Below, piece after piece: positions 35,258 to 43,598 of a DNA stretch of 64,000 bases. Below the pieces are notes generated by a model that made no database searches, had not been told where the DNA came from, and saw only the letters and a program-made list of their open reading frames with translations. How positions within the stretch are numbered: position 1 is the first letter of the stretch; every line of letters begins with the position of its first letter. The translations under genes were made by a program, and so were the position numbers. The DNA is from Companilactobacillus formosensis (GTDB taxonomy: Bacteria > Bacillota > Bacilli > Lactobacillales > Lactobacillaceae). Location of the stretch: assembly GCF_005405305.1 (NCBI RefSeq), contig NZ_BJDU01000001.1, positions 308,791-372,790 on the forward strand, given 5' to 3'.

Positions 35258-37012
35258 TTAGACCATTTGCTCATTAACATATTGAGCATACAATTTATGA
35301 CCTTGCATGAGCTGTTGGTGAGTTCCGTGTCCAGTTATTTGGCCATGTTCAATGAAGTAAATTTGATCTGCATCAACGATTGTTGAAAGTCGATGTGCGA
35401 TAACTAAAGTAGTGCGACCGACCATCAATTGATCCAAAGCACGCTGAACTTTTTCCTCGGATTCTGAATCAAGACTGGCTGTGGCTTCATCTAACATTAG
35501 AATCTTAGGATTGCGCAAGAAAGCACGAGCAATAGCAATTCGTTGTTTTTGACCGCCGGATAGTTTTACACCTCGTTCACCAATTTGTGTATCCAATTGT
35601 TCAGGAAAATTAGATACGAATTCTTTGGCGTAGGCTAATTCTAATCCATGCCACAATTGTTCATCAGATAGTTTTTCATCCAAACCGTATTGTAAGTTGT
35701 CACGAATACTACCAGCAAAGACGGCGCTGTCTTGAGAAACGTAACCAATTTGTGATCGCCAATTATTTAAATCAATTTGCTTGATGTTATCTTTACCAAT
35801 GAATATCTCGCCACCGTCAGGTTGGTAAAATCTTTCTAGTAGTGAAAAGATAGTCGATTTACCACCACCAGATGGTCCGGCAAAGGCAATCACCGTATTA
35901 GGTTTAGCTTCAAAAGAGACATCTTGCAAAATGGGATGCTTGGGGTCATAACTGAAGTCCAGATGCTGAGCATTAATTGTTTGCCCTTCGGCATCTAAAA
36001 CTTTACCTTGAGTGTTTTCGGGTTCAGTATTTAGTATTTCTTGGATTCTTTCTGTGGAACCCATGGCCTTTTGAACTTGTGAGAAGAATGTTGCAAAACT
36101 AGCAACTGGGGTAATGATGTTGAATAAATATAATAGGAAGGCTACTAATGAACCACTAGTCAAAGTTCCTTGTTGAATTCTGACAGCTCCGTATCCTAAA
36201 ATACCGACAAAAATTCCTAACATTACAGTCGTCATAATGGGTTGGAGGACAGCTTCAACTTTGGCGTCTTTGATACCAACTTTAAAAATTTTATTGATTA
36301 GATTGCCACCAGTTTGTTTTTCAAATTGTTCGCCATTGCTGGATTTGATCAATCTTACTTCGGATAATTTTTCGCTAGCATCGGCATTGAAGTCAGCTGT
36401 AGCAGCTTGCAATTTTCGCCCTAGTCGTGACATGATTCGACCAATTGGCAAGAGAATCAAGACAATAATTGGAACGATACTGAACATTAACGCTGCCATT
36501 TTCCAATCCATGAAAAAGAGAATGATCATTGAACCGACTAATTGAATAGCACCGGTGATGAAGTTAGGAAATTGAGAGGTAATCAAATCTTTGATAACGC
36601 TAGTATCGTTAACTAAACGAGAACTACTTTCACCAGACTTGTGATCATCAAAATAATCAACTGGCAATTTGAGTAGATGCGCCCAAAGTTTCTCACGCAA
36701 TGTTTTAACAGAACTTTCGCCAACAAAACGTAGAATGTAGCCGCCGATTGTGCCAAAGCCTAATTGGATTATGAAGGCTAGAATTAAGACCGCCAACATT
36801 TTACCGTCAATTTTTGACAGTCCGGAAGTATCAACTAATCCTTTGGTCAATTGTGGCACAATCAAGCTTGCACCACTAGTAACTAAACTTAAGAGCAGTC
36901 CTATTATAAATAATGATTTTTTCGGATTGACGCTGTTAATTAGTTGAAGAAAATTTTTGAAATTGAATTTAGAGCTTTTAGGTAAATCTTGTCTGATTGC
37001 AGGATTGCGCAT
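35258..37012 (-). CDS. ABC multidrug-type exporter, half transporter
   Basis: Type IV ABC exporter with six membrane helices (residues about 28-310) fused to one ATPase domain. Visible motifs are Walker A AGPSGGGKST near 365, Q-loop IGYVSQD, signature LSGGQKQRIAIARAFL and Walker B ILMLDEATASLDSESE. It probably works as a homodimer, as in LmrA/BmrA. I choose ATG 37012 (584 residues), eight bases after GAGG; ATG 37018 lies only two bases from that site. The gene is 19 bases after the MarR regulator and shares its promoter. The substrate is unknown. Confidence 0.92.
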   Translation of the reverse strand: MRNPAIRQDLPKSSKFNFKNFLQLINSVNPKKSLFIIGLLLSLVTSGASLIVPQLTKGLVDTSGLSKIDGKMLAVLILAFIIQLGFGTIGGYILRFVGESSVKTLREKLWAHLLKLPVDYFDDHKSGESSSRLVNDTSVIKDLITSQFPNFITGAIQLVGSMIILFFMDWKMAALMFSIVPIIVLILLPIGRIMSRLGRKLQAATADFNADASEKLSEVRLIKSSNGEQFEKQTGGNLINKIFKVGIKDAKVEAVLQPIMTTVMLGIFVGILGYGAVRIQQGTLTSGSLVAFLLYLFNIITPVASFATFFSQVQKAMGSTERIQEILNTEPENTQGKVLDAEGQTINAQHLDFSYDPKHPILQDVSFEAKPNTVIAFAGPSGGGKSTIFSLLERFYQPDGGEIFIGKDNIKQIDLNNWRSQIGYVSQDSAVFAGSIRDNLQYGLDEKLSDEQLWHGLELAYAKEFVSNFPEQLDTQIGERGVKLSGGQKQRIAIARAFLRNPKILMLDEATASLDSESEEKVQRALDQLMVGRTTLVIAHRLSTIVDADQIYFIEHGQITGHGTHQQLMQGHKLYAQYVNEQMV

Positions 37013-37031
37013 AAACATTTCCTCGTTTTAA

Positions 37032-37697
37032 TTAGTATTTAAAACCGTTCCAGAAATCTTGACGAAAATCTGGACGGCGACCGTGGTGTTCATGGTGATC
37101 TCGTGGCATGCAATGATTGAAAGGTGAGTGACGCATATGTTCACGCATTTCATGACGCATGTGTTCGATATCCTCGGGGGTCATTTTGTCACGCATATCC
37201 ATCATTTGTTCACGCATATTGAGCATGGCCTGGTAACGATCAGTTGGATCGATGAATTTTTCAGAATTTTGTTTGAAATCATCGTCCCAACCCTCGGAAA
37301 TCTTTTTGAGATAATCACTGAAATTGACTTTTTCTTCATCGTTTAAGCCAGCCAAAAAGGCTTCACTGTAATTCTCATTTTTGAGAGAGGCGTTATCTTC
37401 GGCTTTTTGGCGACCGGCATCAGTTAAGTAAATCAGTTTACTGCGTTTGTCGTGTTCATCTTCTTTACGAATGATGTCGCCATTGTTTTCCATTTTCTTC
37501 ATCAATTCAGCGATTGAGCTTGGACTCAAATCCAAAATTTCACGTAAATAATTTTGAGTGAGACCATCGCCTAATTTCAAAACAGCTAGGACTCGTTGTT
37601 GTCCTGTAAGTTTTTGCTTCTTTTGACTCATGTAAAAATTGGCAGCCTCACTGATAAAGCGTAGTTGTTTCATTAAATCATCTGTTAAGTTACTCAT
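37032..37697 (-). CDS. MarR-type repressor with His/Met-rich tail
   Basis: A winged helix of the MarR type spans residues about 5-145 (QQRVLAVLKLGDGLTQNYLREILDLSPSSIAELMKKMENNG, read as adjacent helices, then the wing KRSKLIYLTDAGRQKAE). Residues about 160-221 form an unusual tail with about ten Met and nine His (DIEHMRHEMREHMRHS, then DHHEHHGRR). The tail might bind metal or a hydrophobic cation. It is the first gene of an operon with the exporter. Two inverted palindromes lie over its promoter, which points to autorepression. Confidence 0.88.
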   Translation of the reverse strand: MSNLTDDLMKQLRFISEAANFYMSQKKQKLTGQQRVLAVLKLGDGLTQNYLREILDLSPSSIAELMKKMENNGDIIRKEDEHDKRSKLIYLTDAGRQKAEDNASLKNENYSEAFLAGLNDEEKVNFSDYLKKISEGWDDDFKQNSEKFIDPTDRYQAMLNMREQMMDMRDKMTPEDIEHMRHEMREHMRHSPFNHCMPRDHHEHHGRRPDFRQDFWNGFKY

Positions 37698-37720
37698 ATT
37701 AAAATCCTCATTTCTATTAA

Positions 37721-37777
37721 TTTGTTTCGGTACCGAACTTTATTACGGAAACTAGTATAGTTCGGTACCGAAACAAA
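37721..37777. promoter_or_regulatory. Paired inverted MarR operators over the promoter
   Basis: TTTGTTTCGGTACCGAACT (37721-37739) and its exact inverse AGTTCGGTACCGAAACAAA (37759-37777) each hold the palindrome TTCGGTACCGAA. Centres are 35 bases apart. On the - strand the promoter is TTGACA (37783-37778), an 18-base spacer filled by one operator, and TATACT (37759-37754); the other operator lies downstream of the start point. This is a strong autoregulation layout. Confidence 0.92.
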
Positions 37778-37809
37778 TGTCAACTATTTTCTTTCAGAAA
37801 TTAAAATTA

Positions 37810-37837
37810 TTGACTCTGAGTGATAAAGGAGTATTAT
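37810..37837 (+). promoter_or_regulatory. Promoter of the second S14 gene
   Basis: TTGACT at 37810-37815 and TATTAT at 37832-37837 with a 16-base spacer. A Zur-box-like palindrome follows over the predicted start point. Confidence 0.75.
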
Positions 37838-37842
37838 CTTAA

Positions 37843-37857
37843 TAGTAAAAATTACTA
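37843..37857. promoter_or_regulatory. Zur-box-like operator
   Basis: TAGTAAAAATTACTA is a 15-base inverted repeat. It matches 11 of the 14 defined positions of the Firmicutes Zur box TCGTAATNATTACGA. It covers the start point of the cysteine-free S14 gene. Repression of such genes by Zur in zinc-replete cells is established in Bacillus and other bacteria, so the match is functionally sensible. Confidence 0.7.
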
Positions 37858-37872
37858 TTTAGGGAGAATTAA

Positions 37873-38142
37873 ATGGCTAAAAAATCAAAAATCATTAAAA
37901 ATCAAAAGCAACAAGAACTAATTGAAAGATATGCAGCAGTACGACAAGAATTAAAGGCCAAGGGTGATTACATTGGTTTATCCAAACTGCCTCGTAATTC
38001 TAGTCCGGTTCGTTTAAAGAATCGTGATGCAATTGACGGTCGTCCACACGCTTATATGCGTAAATTTGGGATGTCCCGTTTGAACTTTAGAAAGCTAGCT
38101 CACGCCGGTCAAATTCCCGGTGTGAAAAAGGCTAGTTGGTAA
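37873..38142 (+). CDS. rpsN2: 30S ribosomal protein S14, zinc-independent paralogue
   Basis: An 89-residue S14 of the C- type. [20 protein letters not shown] at the start, [20 protein letters not shown] in the region where the zinc ribbon would be, and [11 protein letters not shown] at the end. There is no cysteine anywhere. It can replace the zinc-binding S14 encoded at 1275-1460 when zinc is scarce, which releases zinc. ATG 37873 follows AGGGAG. A 37-residue protein gene follows after nine bases. Confidence 0.96.
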   Translation: MAKKSKIIKNQKQQELIERYAAVRQELKAKGDYIGLSKLPRNSSPVRLKNRDAIDGRPHAYMRKFGMSRLNFRKLAHAGQIPGVKKASW

Positions 38143-38151
38143 GGGGAAATT

Positions 38152-38265
38152 ATGGAAAAAATGAATGTAGCAACAGCTTATCGCAATTTAAAAAGTCCCA
38201 ATTTGAGGACTAGAAAGAGAGCTTTACGAGCTATTAAAGATAGTAAAAAGAAACCTGTGAAGTAA
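38152..38265 (+). CDS. Small basic protein, putative metal-homeostasis family
   Basis: A 37-residue, lysine- and arginine-rich protein, MEKMNVATAYRNLKSPNLRT and onward to KKKPVK. ATG 38152 follows AGGGGAAA, nine bases after the S14 paralogue. Short proteins of this look (AYRxLKSPNxRTRKRAL) occur in lactobacilli and enterococci and are often labelled putative metal homeostasis proteins. I recall that label from memory and have not checked it. Co-transcription with a Zur-like regulated gene supports a link to metal limitation. Confidence 0.7.
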   Translation: MEKMNVATAYRNLKSPNLRTRKRALRAIKDSKKKPVK

Positions 38266-38277
38266 TTAACAATCTGA

Positions 38278-38292
38278 ATGAAAACGTTTTCT
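38278..38292 (+). promoter_or_regulatory. CcpA cre site before the YfcC gene
   Basis: ATGAAAACGTTTTCT matches the 15-base cre consensus WTGNAANCGNWNNCW at every defined position. It lies nine bases upstream of a perfect TATAAT (38301-38306), over the expected -35 region, so catabolite repression of the carrier gene is likely. Confidence 0.85.
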
Positions 38293-38350
38293 TTCTCTGA
38301 TATAATTAACTTGTGTGTAATTAATAATATGGGGAAAGAGGGGACAAATC

Positions 38351-39880
38351 ATGGCTGGTACGAAGAAGAAAAAACATAGTTTTCCGTCTGCGTATACTGT
38401 TATCGTTATTGTTCTAATTTTGGTTCAAGCTCTGACTTTCTTTATTCCTTCGGGAAAATACAGCACGTTGGAATATAATTCGGGTTTGAACAAGTTTGTT
38501 ATTACTGAGGCTTCAGGGAAGACAATCAAGAAGCCGGCAACACAGAAAACATTGGATAAGTACAAAATTAAAATCAATGTTTCTAAATTCAAGGATGGTA
38601 CGATCTATCGTCCAGCAGCAATTCCAAATACTTACCACCAAATTAAGAAACCTAAGCGTGGAGTCTTTGGAACTATTAATCAATTTTTAACCTCACAAGT
38701 GCAAGGTATCGTTGACAGTGTTGATATCATTGTCTTCGTTTTGATCCTTGGTGGGGTTATCGGAGTCGTCAATGCCACTGGAGCAATGGATTCAGGGATG
38801 ATGCGACTTTCTGAAAAACTAAAAGGAAAACAAAAGTGGTTGATTGTAATCGTTACTTCCTTGATTGGTCTAGGTGGAACGACCTTTGGTATGGCTGAAG
38901 AAACGATTGCCTTTTATCCTATTTTGATTCCAATTTTCTTACTGGCGGGGTACGATACCCTAACGGCAGTAGCGGCAGTTTATTTAGGTACGGCAATTGG
39001 TTCGATGAGTTCGACTATTAATCCGTTCTCAACTGTTATTGCTTCTAACGCTGCCGGAATCAACTTCACTGATGGTCTTCCAATGAGAGCCTTGATGTGG
39101 GTTTGTGCAATTGGAATCTCAATCGTTTATACAATTAGATACGCTGAAAAAGTTAGAAAAGATCCATCGAAGTCATTAGTTGCTGATCAAGCTCAAGAAG
39201 ATAAAGACCGTTTCTTAGGTGATTTAGATTTATCCGAAAAGAGTGACTTCACAGCTCGTCAGAAATTGTCATTGATTATTTTTGCTTTAGGCTTCGTCGT
39301 GATGATTTACGGTGTTCAACAATTAGGTTGGTACTTTACTGAAATTGCGGTAGTCTTTTTAGCTGTGACTTACTTGTTGATTTTTACGGCCGGTCTCAAA
39401 GAGTCCAAGTTTGTCGATAGTTTCGTTTCTGGAGCTGGAGACTTATTAGGAGTTGCTCTGACAGTTGGTTTAGCAAGATCTGTTGGTATCGTTATGGAAA
39501 ACAGTTATGTTAGCGATACAATTATGAATTACTTCAGCAACAAGATCAGTGGCATGAACAGTGTGTTATTCATCTGTGTCTTGTTCTTCGTTTATATCGT
39601 CTTAGGATTCTTCATCCAATCATCTTCAGGTTTGGCGGTACTTTCAATGCCAATCATGGCTCCTTTAGCCGATGTTGTAGGAATCGATCGTGCTTTGATC
39701 ATCAATGCTTATAACTGGGGACAAGGTTTGATTGGTTTGATTGCGCCAACGGGATTGATTCTAGTATCGTTGTCAATGGTTAAAGTTGGTTTCGATAAGT
39801 GGATCAAATTCGTTACAAAATTGCTGATTATGATAGTTGTTTTGATTTTAGTATTCTTAAGTGTCGGTGTTTTACTATAA
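38351..39880 (+). CDS. YfcC-family membrane carrier
   Basis: A 509-residue integral membrane protein of the YfcC/DcuC-like ion transporter superfamily with about twelve helices. A soluble insert near residues 40-110 follows the first helix. Conserved glycine-rich stretches are GGTTFGMAEETIAFYPILIP near 177 and IGSMSSTINPFSTVIASNAAG near 217. The matching second-repeat stretch is IQSSSGLAVLSMPIMAPLAD. Members carry dicarboxylates, amino acids or peptides, and the substrate is not evident here. It has its own cre-controlled promoter and terminator. Confidence 0.87.
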   Translation: MAGTKKKKHSFPSAYTVIVIVLILVQALTFFIPSGKYSTLEYNSGLNKFVITEASGKTIKKPATQKTLDKYKIKINVSKFKDGTIYRPAAIPNTYHQIKKPKRGVFGTINQFLTSQVQGIVDSVDIIVFVLILGGVIGVVNATGAMDSGMMRLSEKLKGKQKWLIVIVTSLIGLGGTTFGMAEETIAFYPILIPIFLLAGYDTLTAVAAVYLGTAIGSMSSTINPFSTVIASNAAGINFTDGLPMRALMWVCAIGISIVYTIRYAEKVRKDPSKSLVADQAQEDKDRFLGDLDLSEKSDFTARQKLSLIIFALGFVVMIYGVQQLGWYFTEIAVVFLAVTYLLIFTAGLKESKFVDSFVSGAGDLLGVALTVGLARSVGIVMENSYVSDTIMNYFSNKISGMNSVLFICVLFFVYIVLGFFIQSSSGLAVLSMPIMAPLADVVGIDRALIINAYNWGQGLIGLIAPTGLILVSLSMVKVGFDKWIKFVTKLLIMIVVLILVFLSVGVLL

Positions 39881-39917
39881 AAAAATCGTTGGTGAATTTA
39901 TCATCAACGATTTTTTT
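39881..39917 (+). terminator. Terminator after the YfcC gene
   Basis: AAAAATCGTTGGTGA pairs with TCATCAACGATTTTTTT (one mismatch allowed) around a short AT loop, ending in seven T. The GH65 promoter begins within its T-run. Confidence 0.9.
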
Positions 39918-39944
39918 GTACAATTTGTCATTTTTAAGTATTAT
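39916..39944 (+). promoter_or_regulatory. Promoter of the GH65 gene
   Basis: TTGTAC at 39916-39921 and TATTAT at 39939-39944 with a 17-base spacer, directly after the YfcC terminator. Confidence 0.6.
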
Positions 39945-40003
39945 AAAATGTCATTCATTTTTAAATCATCAATACTTAAATAAAAGTATTAGGAGATAAA
40001 AAA

Positions 40004-42136
40004 ATGAATAATAATGCAAAAATTCTTTCTAATCATGAATTACAGTCACAAGTTCCTAGTTATTTGGAAACGATTTTTTCTCTAGCCAATGGACATTTTG
40101 GTGTTCGTGGTAGTAATCCTTTGCAGGAGTCATCGACCAGTGGCACTGTCGTTAATGGTTTTTATGAAATTTCTCCAATTCATTATGGGGAATCCGCTTT
40201 TGGTTATGCTAAAAACAATCAAACCATTGTCAACTTACCAGATTTCTATGCATTAGAAATTTTTGATGAGAATGAAGATAAATTTTTTGCAAAGCTGGAT
40301 ACAAAATCATTGGATATGCAAACGGGGATGTTGACTAGCAATTATATTTTGACCAATTCTAAACAACAAAAAATTAAATTAATTGTCAAAAGTATTTTAA
40401 GCCAGAATAATGATTCATTCATTGGTTTGAAATATGAGATTCAAAGTTTGGATTATCAAGGTAAATTGTTTATTAAAAAACATTTGCAACCAATCAAGAA
40501 TATCAAAGAAAATGATGATCCTAGAAAATCTCGAGCTGTTCAAACGTTGGATTACCAAAGAGAGACTGTTAATAACAGCTGTGAAATATTAAAAATCGCA
40601 ACTAAATTCAGCCATCTTCACCTTGAGTTAGGTCTGTATTCTAAAGTTCCACAGGAGCAAAATGTTGTCTTAAAAGAGCCACTTACATTTGAATTCATTG
40701 GTATCGTTAGTGAAATCAATCAAACATTGAATTCGGATAAAATACCGACATTTCAAGATGTTTTGGCAGATAGTCAAGATTTCTGGGATAAATTTTGGCA
40801 CAACAGTGAAGTGATTATTTCTGGAAGTGACGAATTGAATCAGGCTTTGCATTACAATATTTTTCAATTGATGTCATCCAGTGGCCGTGATGGAAAAACT
40901 AATATTGCAGCTAAAGGTCTGTCTGGGACTGGCTATGAAGGACATTACTTTTGGGATACGGAAATGTATATGGCACCATTTTTTGATTTTACTAATCCAC
41001 AGATTGCTCGTAATTTGATTAAGTATCGTTATAGCATTTTGCCAGAAGCCAAGAAAAGAGCTGAAACCTTAGGCGTTAACCGGGGAGTGTTATTTGCTTG
41101 GCGGACAATCAATGGCCAGGAAGCTAGTGCTTATTATCCAGCTGGAACGGCGCAATATCACATTGATGCTGATGTTGCTTTTGGCGTTTATCGATATTTA
41201 TCGGCAACGGATGATTGGCAATTCATTGAAGATTATGGTTTAAAAATCGTTTTAGAAACAGCTAGGTTTTGGCGTAATTTTGGTAGTTATACAGAGATGG
41301 GTGGTCAAAAGAAGTTTTGTTTTTATGATGTAACAGGTCCAGATGAATACACAGCTATTGTGGATAATAATTATTACACTAATCGAATGGCTAAATTTAA
41401 TATGAATTTTGCAGTGAAATTGATTGAGAAATTCCCTCAAAAAGCTCAAAACTTGGGAGTAACTTCCAAAGAAACTACGGACTTAAAACAGACAGCTCAA
41501 GCAATTTATTTACCATATAATAAGAAACTAGGAATCAATCAACAAGATGACAGTTCATTCAAGAAGCCAGTTTGGCCATTTGAAAAAACACCTAAAGAGA
41601 ATTATCCACTGCTTTTGCACTATCATCCGTTAACTATTTATCGTTATCAAGTTAACAAACAAGCTGACACGATTTTGGCTGATTTTTTATTCAATGATAT
41701 TTCTCAAGCACAGTTAAAACGTGAATATGACTACTATGAAAAAATAACGACACATGATTCTTCACTTTCTAGATCCATTTTTAGTGCAATGGCCGCTCGA
41801 ATTGGTATCAAGCAAAAAGCTTATGATTACTTCATTGATACGGTCAGAACTGATTTGACTGATTTACAAGGGAATTCTGCTGACGGTTTACATGTGGCTA
41901 ATCTTGGTGGAAGTTGGTTGACAGTTGTCTTTGGCTTTTGTGGGATAGAGGTTAAAAATGGAACTCTATTTCTTCATAATAATTTACCGAAAGTATGGAA
42001 TGAATTGTCTATTCGCTTGAAATTTAAAGGACGCTTATTGAAAATGACATATTCTCCAAACAAGATAGAAGTTGAATTGTTAGCTGGTCAACCAATAAAA
42101 ATATTTATTGATGGAACTAGTCAAATGATTGTCTAA
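40004..42136 (+). CDS. Glycoside phosphorylase, family GH65
   Basis: Cytosolic enzyme that cleaves an alpha-glucoside with phosphate to give beta-glucose 1-phosphate. The N-terminal beta-sandwich begins PSYLETIFSLANGHFGVRGS. The (alpha/alpha)6 barrel has GYEGHYFWDTEMYMAPFF and the general acid Glu448 in VTGPDEYTAIVDNNYYTN. Length of 710 residues is somewhat below the usual 750-780 of maltose, trehalose or kojibiose phosphorylases. No beta-phosphoglucomutase gene is adjacent, so specificity cannot be inferred from context. Confidence 0.92.
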   Translation: MNNNAKILSNHELQSQVPSYLETIFSLANGHFGVRGSNPLQESSTSGTVVNGFYEISPIHYGESAFGYAKNNQTIVNLPDFYALEIFDENEDKFFAKLDTKSLDMQTGMLTSNYILTNSKQQKIKLIVKSILSQNNDSFIGLKYEIQSLDYQGKLFIKKHLQPIKNIKENDDPRKSRAVQTLDYQRETVNNSCEILKIATKFSHLHLELGLYSKVPQEQNVVLKEPLTFEFIGIVSEINQTLNSDKIPTFQDVLADSQDFWDKFWHNSEVIISGSDELNQALHYNIFQLMSSSGRDGKTNIAAKGLSGTGYEGHYFWDTEMYMAPFFDFTNPQIARNLIKYRYSILPEAKKRAETLGVNRGVLFAWRTINGQEASAYYPAGTAQYHIDADVAFGVYRYLSATDDWQFIEDYGLKIVLETARFWRNFGSYTEMGGQKKFCFYDVTGPDEYTAIVDNNYYTNRMAKFNMNFAVKLIEKFPQKAQNLGVTSKETTDLKQTAQAIYLPYNKKLGINQQDDSSFKKPVWPFEKTPKENYPLLLHYHPLTIYRYQVNKQADTILADFLFNDISQAQLKREYDYYEKITTHDSSLSRSIFSAMAARIGIKQKAYDYFIDTVRTDLTDLQGNSADGLHVANLGGSWLTVVFGFCGIEVKNGTLFLHNNLPKVWNELSIRLKFKGRLLKMTYSPNKIEVELLAGQPIKIFIDGTSQMIV

Positions 42137-42200
42137 GGGCTTTGGTTTGAATGTAGCTTTTCGTTATAATTAGAGTAACAATTTTGCTTGGAGGAAAAAT

Positions 42201-43598
42201 ATGTCAGATTATCGAATTGAAGAAGATACTTTAGGAGCTGTCAAGATTCCCAAAGATGCACTCTGGGGAGCACAAACGCAACGTAGTCGCAATAACTTTT
42301 CCACAGGAAGTAAGATGCCACTGGAAATCATTAAGGCTTTATTGCAGATAAAAAAAGCGGCAGCTATTGCCAATAAAGAAGTTGGTGCAATTGCCGAAGA
42401 TAAAGCTGATCTGATTGTAAAGTCAATCGATCAATTGTTAAAGCTTGATGATGTCAGTTTACGTAAAGATTTCCCATTGGTGGTTTATCAAACAGGTTCC
42501 GGTACGCAGACGAATATGAACGTGAATGAGGTTGTCAGTCATGTTGCTCAAAACATCAATCCACAATTAGAAATTTTACCGAATGATGATGTCAATCACG
42601 GACAAAGCTCCAATGATATTTTTCCTACAGCAATGAATATTACAGCAGCTATGGCAGTAGAAAAATTAATAGATTCTCTAAAACATTTGATAGAAGAGTT
42701 GCAAACAAAGCAAACTAAATACTGGCACGTAGTCAAAATTGGTCGGACACATTTGCAAGATGCCACACCATTAACCTTTGGACAAGAAGTCAGTGGTTGG
42801 GTTTCAATGTTGCAACATGACTTAGATTATTTACAAACGCTCAAAAAAACTCTCGGCGAATTAGCAATCGGTGGAACAGCTGTGGGAACTGGCTTGAATG
42901 CTGCCTCCGGTTTTGCTGAAAAAATTGCTGAACAAATGAGTGTTGTTTATGATTTTGAATTTACTGCCGATACGAACAAGTTCTTTGGCTTAGCAGCACA
43001 TTCAGGTTTAAATGTCGTTCATGGAGCAATCAAAACTTTGGCAAGTGATTTATTGAAGATTGCTAACGACGTCAGATTTTTAGCTAGTGGTCCACGCTCT
43101 GGCTATGGAGAATTGAATATTCCTGCTAATGAGCCTGGTTCTTCAATCATGCCAGGAAAAGTTAACCCGACTCAAGCAGAAGCTATTACGATGGCGGCAG
43201 TCAAAGTTATGGGTAATGATGTCACAATCGATTTGGCTGCCAGTCAAGGTAACTTTGAAATGAACGTTTATAAGCCAGTTTTAATCAGTACTTTCTTAGA
43301 ATCAGCTGAATTGTTGACGGGAACGATGACTGGTTTTGCGGATAAAATGATTGCTGGTTTAACAGTCAATGAAACGCGGATGCAAGAACTAGTCGACCAA
43401 TCACTGATGACAGTTACGGCTTTGTCGCCACACATTGGTTATCACCACAGTGCTGAGATTGCCCAACTGGCTCAAAGGGAAGGAACGACTTTACGAGAGG
43501 CTGCTATTAAATCTAAATTAGTTACCGCAGAACAATTTGATCAATGGGTCGTGCCAATTGAGATGACAAATATTGAGGAGAAAAAAGATGGCGAATAA
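42201..43598 (+). CDS. fumC: Fumarate hydratase, class II
   Basis: Interconverts malate and fumarate. The fumarase/aspartase signature is GSSIMPGKVNPTQ near residue 316. Substrate-site stretches are VYQTGSGTQTNMNVNEV, NDDVNHGQSSNDIFPTAM and KIGRTHLQDATPLTFGQE. Length is 465 residues. ATG 42201 follows GGAGGAAAAA. It overlaps the next gene, a fumarate reductase, by 11 bases, so the pair can run malate to fumarate to succinate. Confidence 0.96.
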   Translation: MSDYRIEEDTLGAVKIPKDALWGAQTQRSRNNFSTGSKMPLEIIKALLQIKKAAAIANKEVGAIAEDKADLIVKSIDQLLKLDDVSLRKDFPLVVYQTGSGTQTNMNVNEVVSHVAQNINPQLEILPNDDVNHGQSSNDIFPTAMNITAAMAVEKLIDSLKHLIEELQTKQTKYWHVVKIGRTHLQDATPLTFGQEVSGWVSMLQHDLDYLQTLKKTLGELAIGGTAVGTGLNAASGFAEKIAEQMSVVYDFEFTADTNKFFGLAAHSGLNVVHGAIKTLASDLLKIANDVRFLASGPRSGYGELNIPANEPGSSIMPGKVNPTQAEAITMAAVKVMGNDVTIDLAASQGNFEMNVYKPVLISTFLESAELLTGTMTGFADKMIAGLTVNETRMQELVDQSLMTVTALSPHIGYHHSAEIAQLAQREGTTLREAAIKSKLVTAEQFDQWVVPIEMTNIEEKKDGE

